A stretch of DNA of 64,000 nucleotides from Asaia sp003994335 (GTDB taxonomy: Bacteria > Pseudomonadota > Alphaproteobacteria > Acetobacterales > Acetobacteraceae). A program made the translations under genes and the position numbers. The stretch covers positions 1 through 64,000 of the forward strand of contig NZ_JBBCOR010000003.1 in NCBI RefSeq assembly GCF_037151175.1, read 5' to 3'. Under the pieces are notes generated by a model that saw only the letters and a list, made by a program, of their open reading frames with translations, ran no database searches and was not told the origin of the DNA. Positions 17,604-26,324 of the stretch are shown here, piece after piece (position 1 is the stretch's first letter; every line of letters starts with the position of its first letter).

Positions 17604-18020
17604 ATGCGACAGGTCTTTCACCGTCTTTCAGTCCGTACGCGTGGCAAGGGCCTGACGATGATCACGGCGCCTATCCTGGATTGGGTTGCCAGTAGCGGGA
17701 TCGAGGAAGGTCTGTTGACGCTCTGGTGCCGTCATACCTCGGCCTCGCTCATCGTGCAGGAAAATGCCGACCCCACGGTACAGCAGGACATCAACAGCTA
17801 TTTCGAGGATCTCGTCCCTGAATCACGCATCTATCAGCATGATTATGAGGGCTCGGATGACATGCCTGCCCATATTCGGTCAGTGCTCACCAATGTGCAG
17901 CTGACCATTCCCGTGATGTCCGGCAGGCCGGTTCTCGGCACCTGGCAGGGTATCTATCTGTTCGAGCACAGACGCGCCTCCCACAGCCGGGAACTCGTTC
18001 TGCATTTGATGGGCACCTGA
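17604..18020 (+). CDS. yjbQ: YjbQ family (UPF0047) protein
   Basis: A 138-residue protein of the YjbQ/UPF0047 family, annotated elsewhere as having weak thiamin-phosphate synthase activity. Family hallmarks are LTLWCRHTSASLIVQENADPTVQQDI, HDYEGSDDMPAHI, and LGTWQGIYLFEHR, including the conserved His and Asp/Glu cluster likely to bind metal. AGGAGG lies 4 nt before the ATG. Its physiological role is unclear. Confidence 0.92.
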   Translation: MRQVFHRLSVRTRGKGLTMITAPILDWVASSGIEEGLLTLWCRHTSASLIVQENADPTVQQDINSYFEDLVPESRIYQHDYEGSDDMPAHIRSVLTNVQLTIPVMSGRPVLGTWQGIYLFEHRRASHSRELVLHLMGT

Positions 18021-18183
18021 ACCTTGCCAGCGGGCACCTCAGAAACCGCCGCAACCGCGCGAGTCTTGCCGAGCGTCTGAGGGATGGCCGCTGACCAGCC
18101 CTGTCACGAAGCGGTGGCGCCGCCTCGGGACATCGGACAAGCCGTATCGGTGCCCGCCCCTCATCTGGAACAACTCGGCCCCT

Positions 18184-18921
18184 TTACCAACGCCTCAGCC
18201 AGAATTGGGCCGGACAGTTATCCTGCATGTGCGGAGACGAGAGATAGGATGAAGACGACGGGAAGGCGCCCATCTTGTCCGGATCAAGGGTGAACCAGAG
18301 CTGAGTCAGCACCACGCGCTTATCATGATCCGTCTCGCAGCGCAGTTGCAGCGCACGGGGCAGATCGGAGCCGCTCGCTTGGCGAAAGAAGGAAAGAACT
18401 TCTTCACGGGTGACGACTGTTCCTGCCCGCTGACCCAGAAACTCCATCATGGGTGAACGAACAAATCGGGCCTGAAGAGCGCTGGCCTTGGCGAAGAAGA
18501 TGCGAGGATCATAGCCGAAGCAAGCGCCATGCTTGACCCACTCATGAACGACGAGTGACGGCGCCGTATGGGGCATGATCTCGGCAAGTGTCTGGCTCAG
18601 GGCGTTATCCAGTACAGGTGGCCCTGAATCCGGTCCCAGCAGACGACATCCTTCGCGCCACCAACGCTCCACAGCTACGCCCTGTGCCTCGAGCGTATGC
18701 GGCTCGGATGCCCAGAGACCGTGTAGCCCGACGAGGGCCCGTCGAGGCTGATCTGCCGTACAACCACTCCCCGTCGAGCAGAAACCAGGCTGCCAGGTCA
18801 GCGCGAGTGTGTTATGCGCGAAATCCCCATGAGCCGTGGGCGTCAAAGCTGCAGGATGGGGGTTCCGAACGGTACACCCCGCCACGAGAAGCAGGACCAG
18901 GACAAGAATCTTGCGTGTCAT
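18184..18921 (-). CDS. RNase T2 family lipoprotein
   Basis: A 245-residue secreted ribonuclease. The signal peptide ends in the lipobox LVAGC, predicting a lipid-anchored periplasmic or outer-membrane enzyme. Both catalytic segments are intact: CAS1 as LHGLW near residue 67 and CAS2 as HEWVKHGACFG near residue 123 (His, Glu, His). Cys residues around them suit the disulfides of the family. It overlaps the fghA stop by 4 nt (ATGA), so it is the third gene of the frmA-fghA operon, an unexpected location for an RNase. Confidence 0.9.
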   Translation of the reverse strand: MTRKILVLVLLLVAGCTVRNPHPAALTPTAHGDFAHNTLALTWQPGFCSTGSGCTADQPRRALVGLHGLWASEPHTLEAQGVAVERWWREGCRLLGPDSGPPVLDNALSQTLAEIMPHTAPSLVVHEWVKHGACFGYDPRIFFAKASALQARFVRSPMMEFLGQRAGTVVTREEVLSFFRQASGSDLPRALQLRCETDHDKRVVLTQLWFTLDPDKMGAFPSSSSYLSSPHMQDNCPAQFWLRRW

Positions 18922-19772
18922 GTTGGGGCTCCGAGCAGTCGGGCGTGATGGGTCACATGGTCCGCAATCACCGTCTGGATGAACCAGTAGGAATGGTCGT
19001 AACCTTCATGGTAGCGCAATTTCAGGGGCTGGCCCTTGCGTGCGGCCATGGTCTCGAGCAGATCCGGGCGGAGCTGCTCCGCCAGAAACTGATCAGCCAT
19101 TCCCTGATCGATCAGGATCTCCCGGGGGTGTCGCCTCCCTGAATCGAGGAGCGAGACCGCATCCCATTCAGCCCAGCGCCCGGCATCTTCCCCCAGATAC
19201 GCAGCGAACGCCTTCTTCCCCCAGGGCACAACAGAAGGATGGACAATCGGTGCTAAGGCGCTGATCGAGTGCCACATATTGGGTGCGCGCAATCCGTGTA
19301 CCAATGCGCCATGGCCACCCATCGAATGCCCCATGATTCCGAAGCGGGATTCTGTCTGTCCAGTGGCCGTGCGGATCAGGTGAGGCAGTTCGGCCTCGAG
19401 ATAGCTGCCCATGCGGTAATGATCCGACCAGGGTGACCTCGTGGCGTCCAGATAGAAACCCGCTGCACTCCCCAGGTCATAGCTCTCATCCTCGCCCAGT
19501 ACGTCCGCGCCTCTCGGCGAGGTATCGGGGGCGACAAGCATCAGGTTCTCAGCGGCGGCGTGCGCGATGATCGTCGATTTTTGGAGGAATGTTTCATGCG
19601 TGCAGGTCAGCCCCGCCAGCAGGAACAGAACCGGCGTGCTTTCTCCCCTCAAGGCGGCTGCAGGCTGGAACACGGAAAAACGTGCCTCCAGTCCCAAGGT
19701 GCTCGAGGGGTGGGAGAAAACGCTGACTGCCCCGCCATGACATGCCTGGCTTGAGATCGTCGTCAGCGTCAT
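18918..19772 (-). CDS. fghA: S-formylglutathione hydrolase
   Basis: A 284-residue esterase D-type alpha/beta hydrolase splitting S-formylglutathione to formate and glutathione, the second step of glutathione-dependent formaldehyde removal. The oxyanion/LTCTHETF segment is near residue 54, the nucleophile elbow is GHSMGGHG near residue 147, and the catalytic His sits in GYDHSYWFIQ near 258. It overlaps frmA upstream and the RNase T2 gene downstream, each by 4 nt. Confidence 0.95.
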   Translation of the reverse strand: MTLTTISSQACHGGAVSVFSHPSSTLGLEARFSVFQPAAALRGESTPVLFLLAGLTCTHETFLQKSTIIAHAAAENLMLVAPDTSPRGADVLGEDESYDLGSAAGFYLDATRSPWSDHYRMGSYLEAELPHLIRTATGQTESRFGIMGHSMGGHGALVHGLRAPNMWHSISALAPIVHPSVVPWGKKAFAAYLGEDAGRWAEWDAVSLLDSGRRHPREILIDQGMADQFLAEQLRPDLLETMAARKGQPLKLRYHEGYDHSYWFIQTVIADHVTHHARLLGAPT

Positions 19773-20890
19773 GCATCGAATTCCACAACCGAGCGGATAG
19801 ACTTGCCCTGGCTCATGAGATCGAAGCCATGATTGATCTCGGACAGCTTGAGATGCTGTGTGATCAGGGAATCGATGTTGATCCGCCCTTCCATATACAT
19901 ATCCACGATCTTAGGCACGTCAGTGCGCCCGCGTGCGCCGCCAAAGGCGGAACCGATCCAGCGTCGGCCAGTCACCAACTGGAACGGACGTGTCGAGATC
20001 TCCTGCCCCGATCCGGCAACACCGATCACGCAGGATACGCCCCAGCCACGATGCGCGCATTCCAACGCCTGACGCATCAGCTTGACGTTCCCAACGCATT
20101 CGAACGTATAATCCGCGCCGCCTCCGGTCAGTTCGACCAGATGCCCCACCAGATCGCCATTCGGTCCCAGATCTGCGGGATTGACGAAATGGGTCATGCC
20201 GAATTCACGAGCGATCTTTCCGCGCTCCGGGTTGAGGTCCACACCCACGATCTGACGCGCACCAACCATCCTGGCGCCCTGAATGACGTTCAGCCCGATC
20301 CCGCCCAGGCCGAACACGACCACGGTGGAGTCTGCCTCGACCTTGGCGGTGAACAGCACGGCACCAATCCCGGTGGTCACCCCGCAGCCGATATAACAGA
20401 TCTTGTCCAGAGGGGCGTCTTCACGGACCTTGGCCAGAGCGATCTCGGGCAGAACCGTGAAATTGGCAAAGGTCGAGCAGCCCATGTAGTGATGCACCGG
20501 CTTGCCCCGGTAGGAAAACCGTGTCGTGCCATCGGGCATCAGGCCCTTCCCTTGGGTCGCCCGGATAGAGGTGCAGAGATTGGTCTTGCGCGACAGACAG
20601 GACGGGCAGGAGCGACATTCGGGCGTGTAGAGAGGAATCACGTGATCGCCCTGCTTGAGAGAGGTTACCCCCGCCCCGACCTCGCGCACGATACCAGCGC
20701 CTTCATGGCCGAGAATCGCAGGGAAAAGCCCCTCGGGATCATCACCGGAGAGCGTGAACTTGTCTGTATGACACAGGCCGGTCGCCTTGATCTCGACCAG
20801 AACCTCCCCCGCGCGCGGACCCTCCAGTTGCACCGTATCGATTTCCAGCGGACGACCGGCTTCGAGCGCCAGGGCAGCGATGACATCCAT
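19769..20890 (-). CDS. frmA: S-(hydroxymethyl)glutathione dehydrogenase / class III alcohol dehydrogenase
   Basis: A 373-residue zinc-dependent MDR enzyme oxidising S-hydroxymethylglutathione to S-formylglutathione with NAD. The catalytic zinc site includes CHTD and GHEGAG. The structural zinc motif has four Cys in CRSCPSCLSRKTNLC. VFGLGGIGLNVIQGA is the NAD-binding loop, and CGVTTGIGAVL is family-specific. It is the first gene of the frmA-fghA-RNase T2 operon and is divergent from the bestrophin gene. Confidence 0.96.
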   Translation of the reverse strand: MDVIAALALEAGRPLEIDTVQLEGPRAGEVLVEIKATGLCHTDKFTLSGDDPEGLFPAILGHEGAGIVREVGAGVTSLKQGDHVIPLYTPECRSCPSCLSRKTNLCTSIRATQGKGLMPDGTTRFSYRGKPVHHYMGCSTFANFTVLPEIALAKVREDAPLDKICYIGCGVTTGIGAVLFTAKVEADSTVVVFGLGGIGLNVIQGARMVGARQIVGVDLNPERGKIAREFGMTHFVNPADLGPNGDLVGHLVELTGGGADYTFECVGNVKLMRQALECAHRGWGVSCVIGVAGSGQEISTRPFQLVTGRRWIGSAFGGARGRTDVPKIVDMYMEGRINIDSLITQHLKLSEINHGFDLMSQGKSIRSVVEFDA

Positions 20891-21023
20891 AATCAGTCTT
20901 CTCCAGAATTTGGGTTATTCACGATACGTCACATAACCATCTGCGTTTTAACGAGTTTTATCGCGAAACTCTTGGCTATGATGCCCGGACTCTCGCAATG
21001 AACAATCTAGGGACCAAGATACC

Positions 21024-21899
21024 TTGATCGTTGATAAGAACTACGGCCTTTGGATCCTGCTTCGTGAAACAGCCGTCCCTCTCGGCATTCTTGCTCTGTG
21101 GGATTTCGTCGTCGTTATTCTCTACCAGGTCTATCATCAGGAGTGGATGGAGCAGCCCGCCCTGCCCATCTCCCTGATGGGCTCGGCGCTCGCTCTGTTT
21201 CTGGGTGTCAGAAACAATGCCGCCTATGCGCGCTGGTGGGAAGGGCGTTCGCTTTGGGGCCTGATCACCAATAACTGCCGATCCTTCGCCCGAGAGGCCG
21301 CAACCCTGCTGGGCGGCCGTCCGGATCTGGCGCGCGCCATGGCGGCCTACCCCTATCTGCTGCGTACCGCGCTTTCGAATCTTGAACAGGGGCCAGAAGC
21401 CAAGCGTCTGCTCACACCCGACATGTATGCGCGCGTCATGAGCCGAACGAACAAGCCCAACGCCCTGCTCTACGAAATCGGTCTTGGCGTCGCAGAAGAG
21501 GTCGCGTTGAAAAACATCGACGGCGCTGTACATGGCACGGTCGATCGTATCCTGTCCGATCTTGCCAATGCCCAGGGTGGCCTGGAGCGCATCAAGAACA
21601 CACCCCTGCCCATCCAGTATTCGGTTTTGCCGCTCTTGGTCGTGCATGTGTTCTGCATTGTCCTACCACTTTCAGCGGTACAGTCCCTGGGCTGGATCAC
21701 CCCTCTCGGGTCCAGTCTCGTGGGCTTCCTGTTCCAGGCGCTGGACAAGAGCGGACGTGACCTGCAGGAACCGTTCGTCCCCAGCAAGCACGCTCTACCC
21801 ATGCTCACCATGTCGCGGAACATCGAGATCGATCTGCTGCAGCCCATTGGCGATGAGGTGGGCAAACCGATCGCCGCCAGCCGGGGTGTCCAACCCTGA
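21024..21899 (+). CDS. Bestrophin/UPF0187 family anion channel
   Basis: A 291-residue inner-membrane protein of the bestrophin family, probably an anion channel. Family features are a membrane-spanning N-terminal half, the conserved FLGVRNNAAYARWWEGRSLWG segment near residue 60, and a second membrane region around 195-235 (VLPLLVVHVFCIVLPLSAVQSLGW). The TTG start gives MIVDKNYGLW, in keeping with the family. It is a lone gene. Confidence 0.9.
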   Translation: MIVDKNYGLWILLRETAVPLGILALWDFVVVILYQVYHQEWMEQPALPISLMGSALALFLGVRNNAAYARWWEGRSLWGLITNNCRSFAREAATLLGGRPDLARAMAAYPYLLRTALSNLEQGPEAKRLLTPDMYARVMSRTNKPNALLYEIGLGVAEEVALKNIDGAVHGTVDRILSDLANAQGGLERIKNTPLPIQYSVLPLLVVHVFCIVLPLSAVQSLGWITPLGSSLVGFLFQALDKSGRDLQEPFVPSKHALPMLTMSRNIEIDLLQPIGDEVGKPIAASRGVQP

Positions 21900-21989
21900 A
21901 TCGCCTGATATGCGATACGCCATCTGTGTTGCGTCGGGTCTCATCGCGGCGCGAGACAAACTGTGGAATTTCTGATATGAGCTTGTCGC

Positions 21990-22580
21990 ATGAGCACGTT
22001 CAAAACCCCTCCCAAGGGAGGCATGACAGACGCGATGGCGCGTAGCGCCGCCGCGCTGACCGCAACTCAAGCCGACACTCATGCCGGAGACGATGATCCC
22101 TTTCAGGAAGGGGATTCCATCGTCTATGCCGCACATGGTGTAGGCCGCGTCGATCGCATCGGCATCGATGAAATCGCCGGAACAAAGCTGGAAATCATCC
22201 AGATTTCCTTCCCGGGCAATCAGATGACCTTGCGTATCCCGCTCTCCAAGGCGCGCAAATCCGGCCTGCGCAAGATCGTGACGCGCGATATCGTCGAAAA
22301 GGCGATGTCGATCATCAAGGGCAAGCCGCATGTCAGCAAGGGTATGTGGGCCCGTCGCGCTGTAGCCTATCAGGAAAAGATCAACTCGGGCGACTTGATT
22401 CAGATCGCTGAGGTGCTTCGCGACCTGCGCCGCAATGTGGACAGCCTCGATGGCAGCTTCAGCGAGCGCAAACTCTTCGAAGCGGCCCAAGAGCGCTTTG
22501 TGAGCGAAGTCGCTGTTCTGGAAAACAAGGATCCGACTGCCGTGCTTCAGGCCCTGACGGATACCATGAAGGCGGCGTGA
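21990..22580 (+). CDS. carD: CarD/CdnL family RNA polymerase-binding regulator
   Basis: A 196-residue CarD_CdnL_TRCF-domain protein. After about 35 poorly conserved residues comes the RNA-polymerase-interaction Tudor-like domain (FQEGDSIVYAAHGVGRVDRI). A helical C-terminal DNA-binding domain follows (RAVAYQEKINSGDLIQIAEVLRDL and FSERKLFEAAQERFVSEVAVL). Such proteins stabilise open complexes at rRNA and growth-related promoters; the rRNA operon leader in this window is a possible target by inference only. Confidence 0.94.
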   Translation: MSTFKTPPKGGMTDAMARSAAALTATQADTHAGDDDPFQEGDSIVYAAHGVGRVDRIGIDEIAGTKLEIIQISFPGNQMTLRIPLSKARKSGLRKIVTRDIVEKAMSIIKGKPHVSKGMWARRAVAYQEKINSGDLIQIAEVLRDLRRNVDSLDGSFSERKLFEAAQERFVSEVAVLENKDPTAVLQALTDTMKAA

Positions 22581-22782
22581 CCGGCTTTCTCCGGCGTCCT
22601 GCGGGCGCCGGGAAATACCCGGAGGATGCCCGCCGCAGGAGCAACCTCCGGCCAGGGATGCTGATCCCTCATCCAACCTCTTCCCTTTCGACGCATCCTT
22701 TCTCCGCCGTCAGCGTTTCGTTTGCGATCCGGGCTGTCTTCCCCAAGGGGCTGACAGTATCTCAGCAGAAGGAACACGCCGC

Positions 22783-23583
22783 GTGACGGAACAGACGAGT
22801 AAGCGTTTCGCCCATAAGAAGGTCCTGGTGACAGGCGCTTCGCAGGGTATTGGCGAGGATGTCGCCATGCATTTCGCCAGCGAAGGCGCACAGGTCGCGA
22901 TCAACGGGCGCAAGGCAGAAAAGCTGGAGCCGCTTCTCAACAAGCTCCCCAAACCCGTCAGCGGCGAGCATCTGATCGTGGCAGGCGACATGTCGGTTGA
23001 GGAAGACGTCGATCGCGTGATGAAGGAGACGCTCGACGGCTTTGATGGCCTCGACGTGCTGATCTGCAATGCGGGCATGCAAATCGAGTGCCCCTCAGAC
23101 GAAATTTCCCTCAAAGACTTCAACATGGTGATGGCCGTCAACGTGTCGGGCGTCGTTCTGTGCGCTCGCGCTGCGCTCAAATACTGGCGCGGCAAGGATT
23201 TGCCGGGAAACATCATCGTCAATAGCTCAGTGCATCAACAAATCCCCAAGCCGCATTATCTCGGCTATTCCGCCAGCAAGGGCGCGGTGGGGAATATCGT
23301 CCGCACCCTGGCGCTCGAATATGCCCGGTTCGATATCCGTGTGAATGCGGTCGCTCCCGGTGCCATCGTGACCCCCATCAACGATGCCTGGGTCAAGGAT
23401 CCCGAAAAATACGAAGCGACAGCGAAGCATATCCCGATGAAGCGTCCGGGTGAGTGTCGGGAGATCTCTGATGCGATAGCATTTCTCGCTTCGAAGGAAT
23501 CGAGCTATATCACCGGACAGACCCTGTTCGTCGATGGCGGCCTGACCCTGTATGCCGATTTCGAGCAGAACTGGTCGTCCTGA
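22783..23583 (+). CDS. Short-chain dehydrogenase, glucose 1-dehydrogenase-like
   Basis: A 266-residue classical SDR. The GTG start follows AGAAGGA. Cofactor loop TGASQGIGEDVA near residue 18 is followed by NGRKAEKL, so NADP may be accepted. NAG is near 98, and catalytic Ser-Tyr-Lys sits in NSSVHQQIPKPHYLGYSASK (Tyr and Lys spaced YSASK). The C-terminus VDGGLTLYADFEQ and DAWVKDPEKYEATAKHIPMKRPGE resemble Bacillus-type glucose 1-dehydrogenase. The exact substrate is not proven. Confidence 0.88.
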   Translation: MTEQTSKRFAHKKVLVTGASQGIGEDVAMHFASEGAQVAINGRKAEKLEPLLNKLPKPVSGEHLIVAGDMSVEEDVDRVMKETLDGFDGLDVLICNAGMQIECPSDEISLKDFNMVMAVNVSGVVLCARAALKYWRGKDLPGNIIVNSSVHQQIPKPHYLGYSASKGAVGNIVRTLALEYARFDIRVNAVAPGAIVTPINDAWVKDPEKYEATAKHIPMKRPGECREISDAIAFLASKESSYITGQTLFVDGGLTLYADFEQNWSS

Positions 23584-23604
23584 ATCATTCGAGATTTACG
23601 CCCC

Positions 23605-23967
23605 ATGTCGACCCCGCCTACCGTTCTCGTCGTCGAAGATGATTTTCTCATCCGGACCTGTCTGATCGAGTTCCTGGAAGAGAGCGACGTCACGGTACTG
23701 GAAGCCGATAACTGTGCCACGGCGCGGTCGCTCATCCTTAGTGACCGCCCGCTCGACGTGCTCATCATGGACATATCGCTCCCCGATGGCAGTGGCGCGG
23801 AGCTCGGGCAGGAGAGTCGCAGATTACGTCCCGAGCTGCCGATTATCTACACCACCGGTCATGGCATGGCCGTCGACAAGACCTCGGCGCTCGACAGGGT
23901 GATGACCAAGCCCTACCAGCTCGATGCCATATTGGGCGTCGTTCAGGAACTCGCCCCGGCGAGTTAA
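23605..23967 (+). CDS. Single-domain response regulator (receiver only)
   Basis: A 120-residue stand-alone receiver domain. The acidic pair is in VVEDD, the phospho-acceptor Asp is in LIMDISLPDGSG near residue 52, the Thr is in IYTTGHG, and the Lys is in MTKPYQ. There is no output domain or histidine kinase nearby. The next gene begins 3 nt after its stop in the same frame, so the two are probably translationally coupled. Confidence 0.92.
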   Translation: MSTPPTVLVVEDDFLIRTCLIEFLEESDVTVLEADNCATARSLILSDRPLDVLIMDISLPDGSGAELGQESRRLRPELPIIYTTGHGMAVDKTSALDRVMTKPYQLDAILGVVQELAPAS

Positions 23968-23970
23968 GTC

Positions 23971-25482
23971 ATGCCCAGTCTTCAACAAGCGTCTTACGAG
24001 GAACTTCACGCAGCGTTCCGCTCAGGCGACACGATGCGCTGCCTGGAGGCTGCACGGTTTCTGGATAGGGCCTCTTCCGGCGGTCTTCATCCGTTGGGAC
24101 AGCTCATGCCTCACGCTGAGGCGGCTGATCGACGAGCGGATCTCCTCGCCCTCGTCGAGGCGCTCGCCGATCATGCCCCCTATGATTGCCGTCTGCTTGA
24201 GCTACGCGGAAGCCTGCTTCTCCAGATCGGCCGTCTTGACGAAGCGATCGACGCGCTGACACAGGCCTTGTCACGTCGCCCGGCCCATCTCCCCGCCATG
24301 GGTGTTCTTGCGAGCGCCTACACCCAGGCGGGCCGCTTTCCGGAGGCGCGAGAGGTCTTGCAGAAAATTCACGATCTCGATCCAGGCGATCCGAGTTCGG
24401 TTTCCAATATCGCCTATCTTACCGCAGCGATGGGCGACATGATTCCAGCGCTCAATCTCTATCGACGCGCCATCATGCAGAGGCCCGATCACCCGCAGAT
24501 GCGGCTCAATTATTCGATCGCCTTGCTCAAGGCAGGTTTTTATCAACAGGGCTGGGCGGAACATGAGTGGCGTTTCCAGCTTCCAGGCCATACCAGTCTG
24601 CCTCTGTCACGCCTCCTCCCCACCCTGACCCCCGGCCTCGATCTGAATGGCAAGCATGTGCTCGTCACGCAGGAGGAGGGGTATGGCGATACGTTCATGT
24701 ATCTGCGCTACCTCCCCCTGCTCGCACGCCATGGCGCGCGTATACGCGTCTGGGGGGCGGACATCATGGCTGATCTTTGCGCCAGGGTTGAGGGTGTGGA
24801 AGCGGTGCAGTTCGGCGGTGAGACGCCGCCCTATGACTATCACTGCCCTTTCATCAGCCTGCCCCGCGTTTTTTCGGCCAGCGAAACGCCGTTCGGAGCG
24901 GCTGTCCCCTACATTTCCGCCGACAAGGGCAAGTCAGCCCGCTTCTCGGCTCTCCTGAAAAAGGAGCCATCCCTGCGCGTCGGTCTGGTCTGGTCAGGCG
25001 CGCCGCGTCGCGACCAGACGGAGGCGTTCATGCTCGATCAGCGTCGCTCGATGGCGCTCGAGACGCTTCGTCCGCTTTTCGGCCTGGCCGATGTCTCATT
25101 CTATAGCCTTCAGAAAGGAGATGCTGCGCGGCAACTCGATGAAGGTCGGCTCAGGGGCGGCCCCAGTGACGGGCTGGACACAGGCATCACCGACCTTATG
25201 CCACATGTCGAGACCATGGATGACAGTGCGGCCCTGATCGACAATCTCGACGTCGTGGTGTCCGTCGATACCTCGATGGTCCATCTCGCTGGGGCAATGG
25301 GTAAAACGGTCCTCCTGATGGACCGGGTCAATCCCTGCTGGCGTTGGTTGACGGACCGGCAGGACAGCCCATGGTACCCGAGCCTCACCATCTACCGGCA
25401 ACAGCGCGCCTGGGACTGGGGTGACGTCGTCTCCTCCGTGCGCGACCGCCTTATCGACGAAGCCAAACGGAAACGCTCATGA
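23971..25482 (+). CDS. TPR protein with C-terminal glycosyltransferase-like domain
   Basis: A 503-residue protein. Residues about 60-200 carry tetratricopeptide repeats (GRLDEAIDALTQALSRRPAHL, GRFPEAREVLQKIHDLDPGD, GDMIPALNLYRRAIMQRPDHP). The second half resembles GT-B/heptosyltransferase-like domains often joined to TPRs: YGDTFMYLRYLPLLARHGAR, VGLVWSGAP, and VVSVDTSMVHLAGAMGKTVLLM. No transmembrane segment is seen. It overlaps the following kinase gene by 4 nt and follows a receiver gene. The acceptor, if it is a transferase, is unknown. Confidence 0.85.
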   Translation: MPSLQQASYEELHAAFRSGDTMRCLEAARFLDRASSGGLHPLGQLMPHAEAADRRADLLALVEALADHAPYDCRLLELRGSLLLQIGRLDEAIDALTQALSRRPAHLPAMGVLASAYTQAGRFPEAREVLQKIHDLDPGDPSSVSNIAYLTAAMGDMIPALNLYRRAIMQRPDHPQMRLNYSIALLKAGFYQQGWAEHEWRFQLPGHTSLPLSRLLPTLTPGLDLNGKHVLVTQEEGYGDTFMYLRYLPLLARHGARIRVWGADIMADLCARVEGVEAVQFGGETPPYDYHCPFISLPRVFSASETPFGAAVPYISADKGKSARFSALLKKEPSLRVGLVWSGAPRRDQTEAFMLDQRRSMALETLRPLFGLADVSFYSLQKGDAARQLDEGRLRGGPSDGLDTGITDLMPHVETMDDSAALIDNLDVVVSVDTSMVHLAGAMGKTVLLMDRVNPCWRWLTDRQDSPWYPSLTIYRQQRAWDWGDVVSSVRDRLIDEAKRKRS

Positions 25483-26117
25483 CCCCTTCGCCCTATGCCG
25501 CAGCAAGAGCCCGGATCGACAGCCTGCTGCAACGACCCGGACGCGTCATTCTTGGTCTCGTCGGCGCGCCCGGCGGGGGTAAATCAACCCTCGCCGCGCG
25601 CCTTGCCACGGACTATCCCGGCCAGGCGCTCGTAGTGCCGATGGATGGCTTTCATCTCGCCAATTGCGAGCTGAAGCGTCTCGACCGTGCTGGCAGAAAA
25701 GGCGCTCCAGATACGTTCGACGCGCCGGGCTTCGTCTCCCTGCTCCAGCGCATCCGCAACCAGGCGCAGGAAATCGTCTACGCCCCGCTTTTCGCGCGTG
25801 AGATCGAAGAGCCCATCGCGGGTGCTATCCCGGTATTGCCCGAGCGCAAGCTGATCATAGTCGAGGGAAACTACCTGCTTTGCGACGGCCCCTGGGCGCC
25901 GGTACGGCACTATCTCGATGAGAGTTGGTTCGTCGCCACTGACGAGGTGCAGCGCAATGCCTGGCTTGAGGCACGGCACGTGCATTTCGGTCGCACGATA
26001 GAGGAGGCGCGGCACTGGATCGCCGTTACCGATGCGCCCAATGCCCAGATCATCCTGCAGACACGCGACAAGGCAGACTGGTCTTATATCCCCGAACCGA
26101 TCCCGACAGCGGGATAG
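25479..26117 (+). CDS. Nucleoside/nucleotide kinase family P-loop protein
   Basis: A 212-residue uridine-kinase/pantothenate-kinase-like P-loop enzyme. Walker A is GLVGAPGGGKSTLAARL near residue 28. The family segment VPMDGFHLAN follows, then RKGAPDTFDAPGF, YAPLFAREIEEPI, and IVEGNYLLCDGPW. Proteins of this kind (YggC/FrcK-like) phosphorylate small alcohols such as fructose or nucleosides, but no substrate can be assigned. It overlaps the TPR/glycosyltransferase gene by 4 nt and ends in TAG. Confidence 0.88.
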   Translation: MTPSPYAAARARIDSLLQRPGRVILGLVGAPGGGKSTLAARLATDYPGQALVVPMDGFHLANCELKRLDRAGRKGAPDTFDAPGFVSLLQRIRNQAQEIVYAPLFAREIEEPIAGAIPVLPERKLIIVEGNYLLCDGPWAPVRHYLDESWFVATDEVQRNAWLEARHVHFGRTIEEARHWIAVTDAPNAQIILQTRDKADWSYIPEPIPTAG

Positions 26118-26202
26118 ACCGGGGAACAGGCCCATCCCGAAGCGCCCGGATTGCGTCCCTTCGGTCTAAGTCCTTCGCCACCTACGGATGACAGGACTCC
26201 CC

Positions 26203-26244
26203 GGGCAAGGTACCCCGCGCAAGATACCCTGGGCAGGATCCCCC
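26203..26244. repeat. Three imperfect 14-bp tandem repeats
   Basis: GGGCAAGGTACCC, GCGCAAGATACCC and GGGCAGGATCCCC follow one another with a 14-bp period in the gap between the kinase gene and tamB. Each unit begins GGG and ends CCC, so hairpins are possible. The function is unknown. Confidence 0.5.
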
Positions 26245-26324
26245 CCGGACAAACCAGCGAGCCCGCGCGAAGTCCCCTTTCGATCGGTCGCGATCCCTTG
26301 CGTCCCGAGGGAGACACGTGATCC

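Noticed and set aside
22590..22640. Terminator after carD
   Set aside because: GC-rich inverted repeats (CCGGCGTCC/GGGCGCCGG and CCGGG/CCCGG) are present, but there is no U-run, so no intrinsic terminator is claimed.
26203..26244. CRISPR-like short repeats
   Set aside because: Units are adjacent with no spacers, only three copies, and no cas gene exists in the window.
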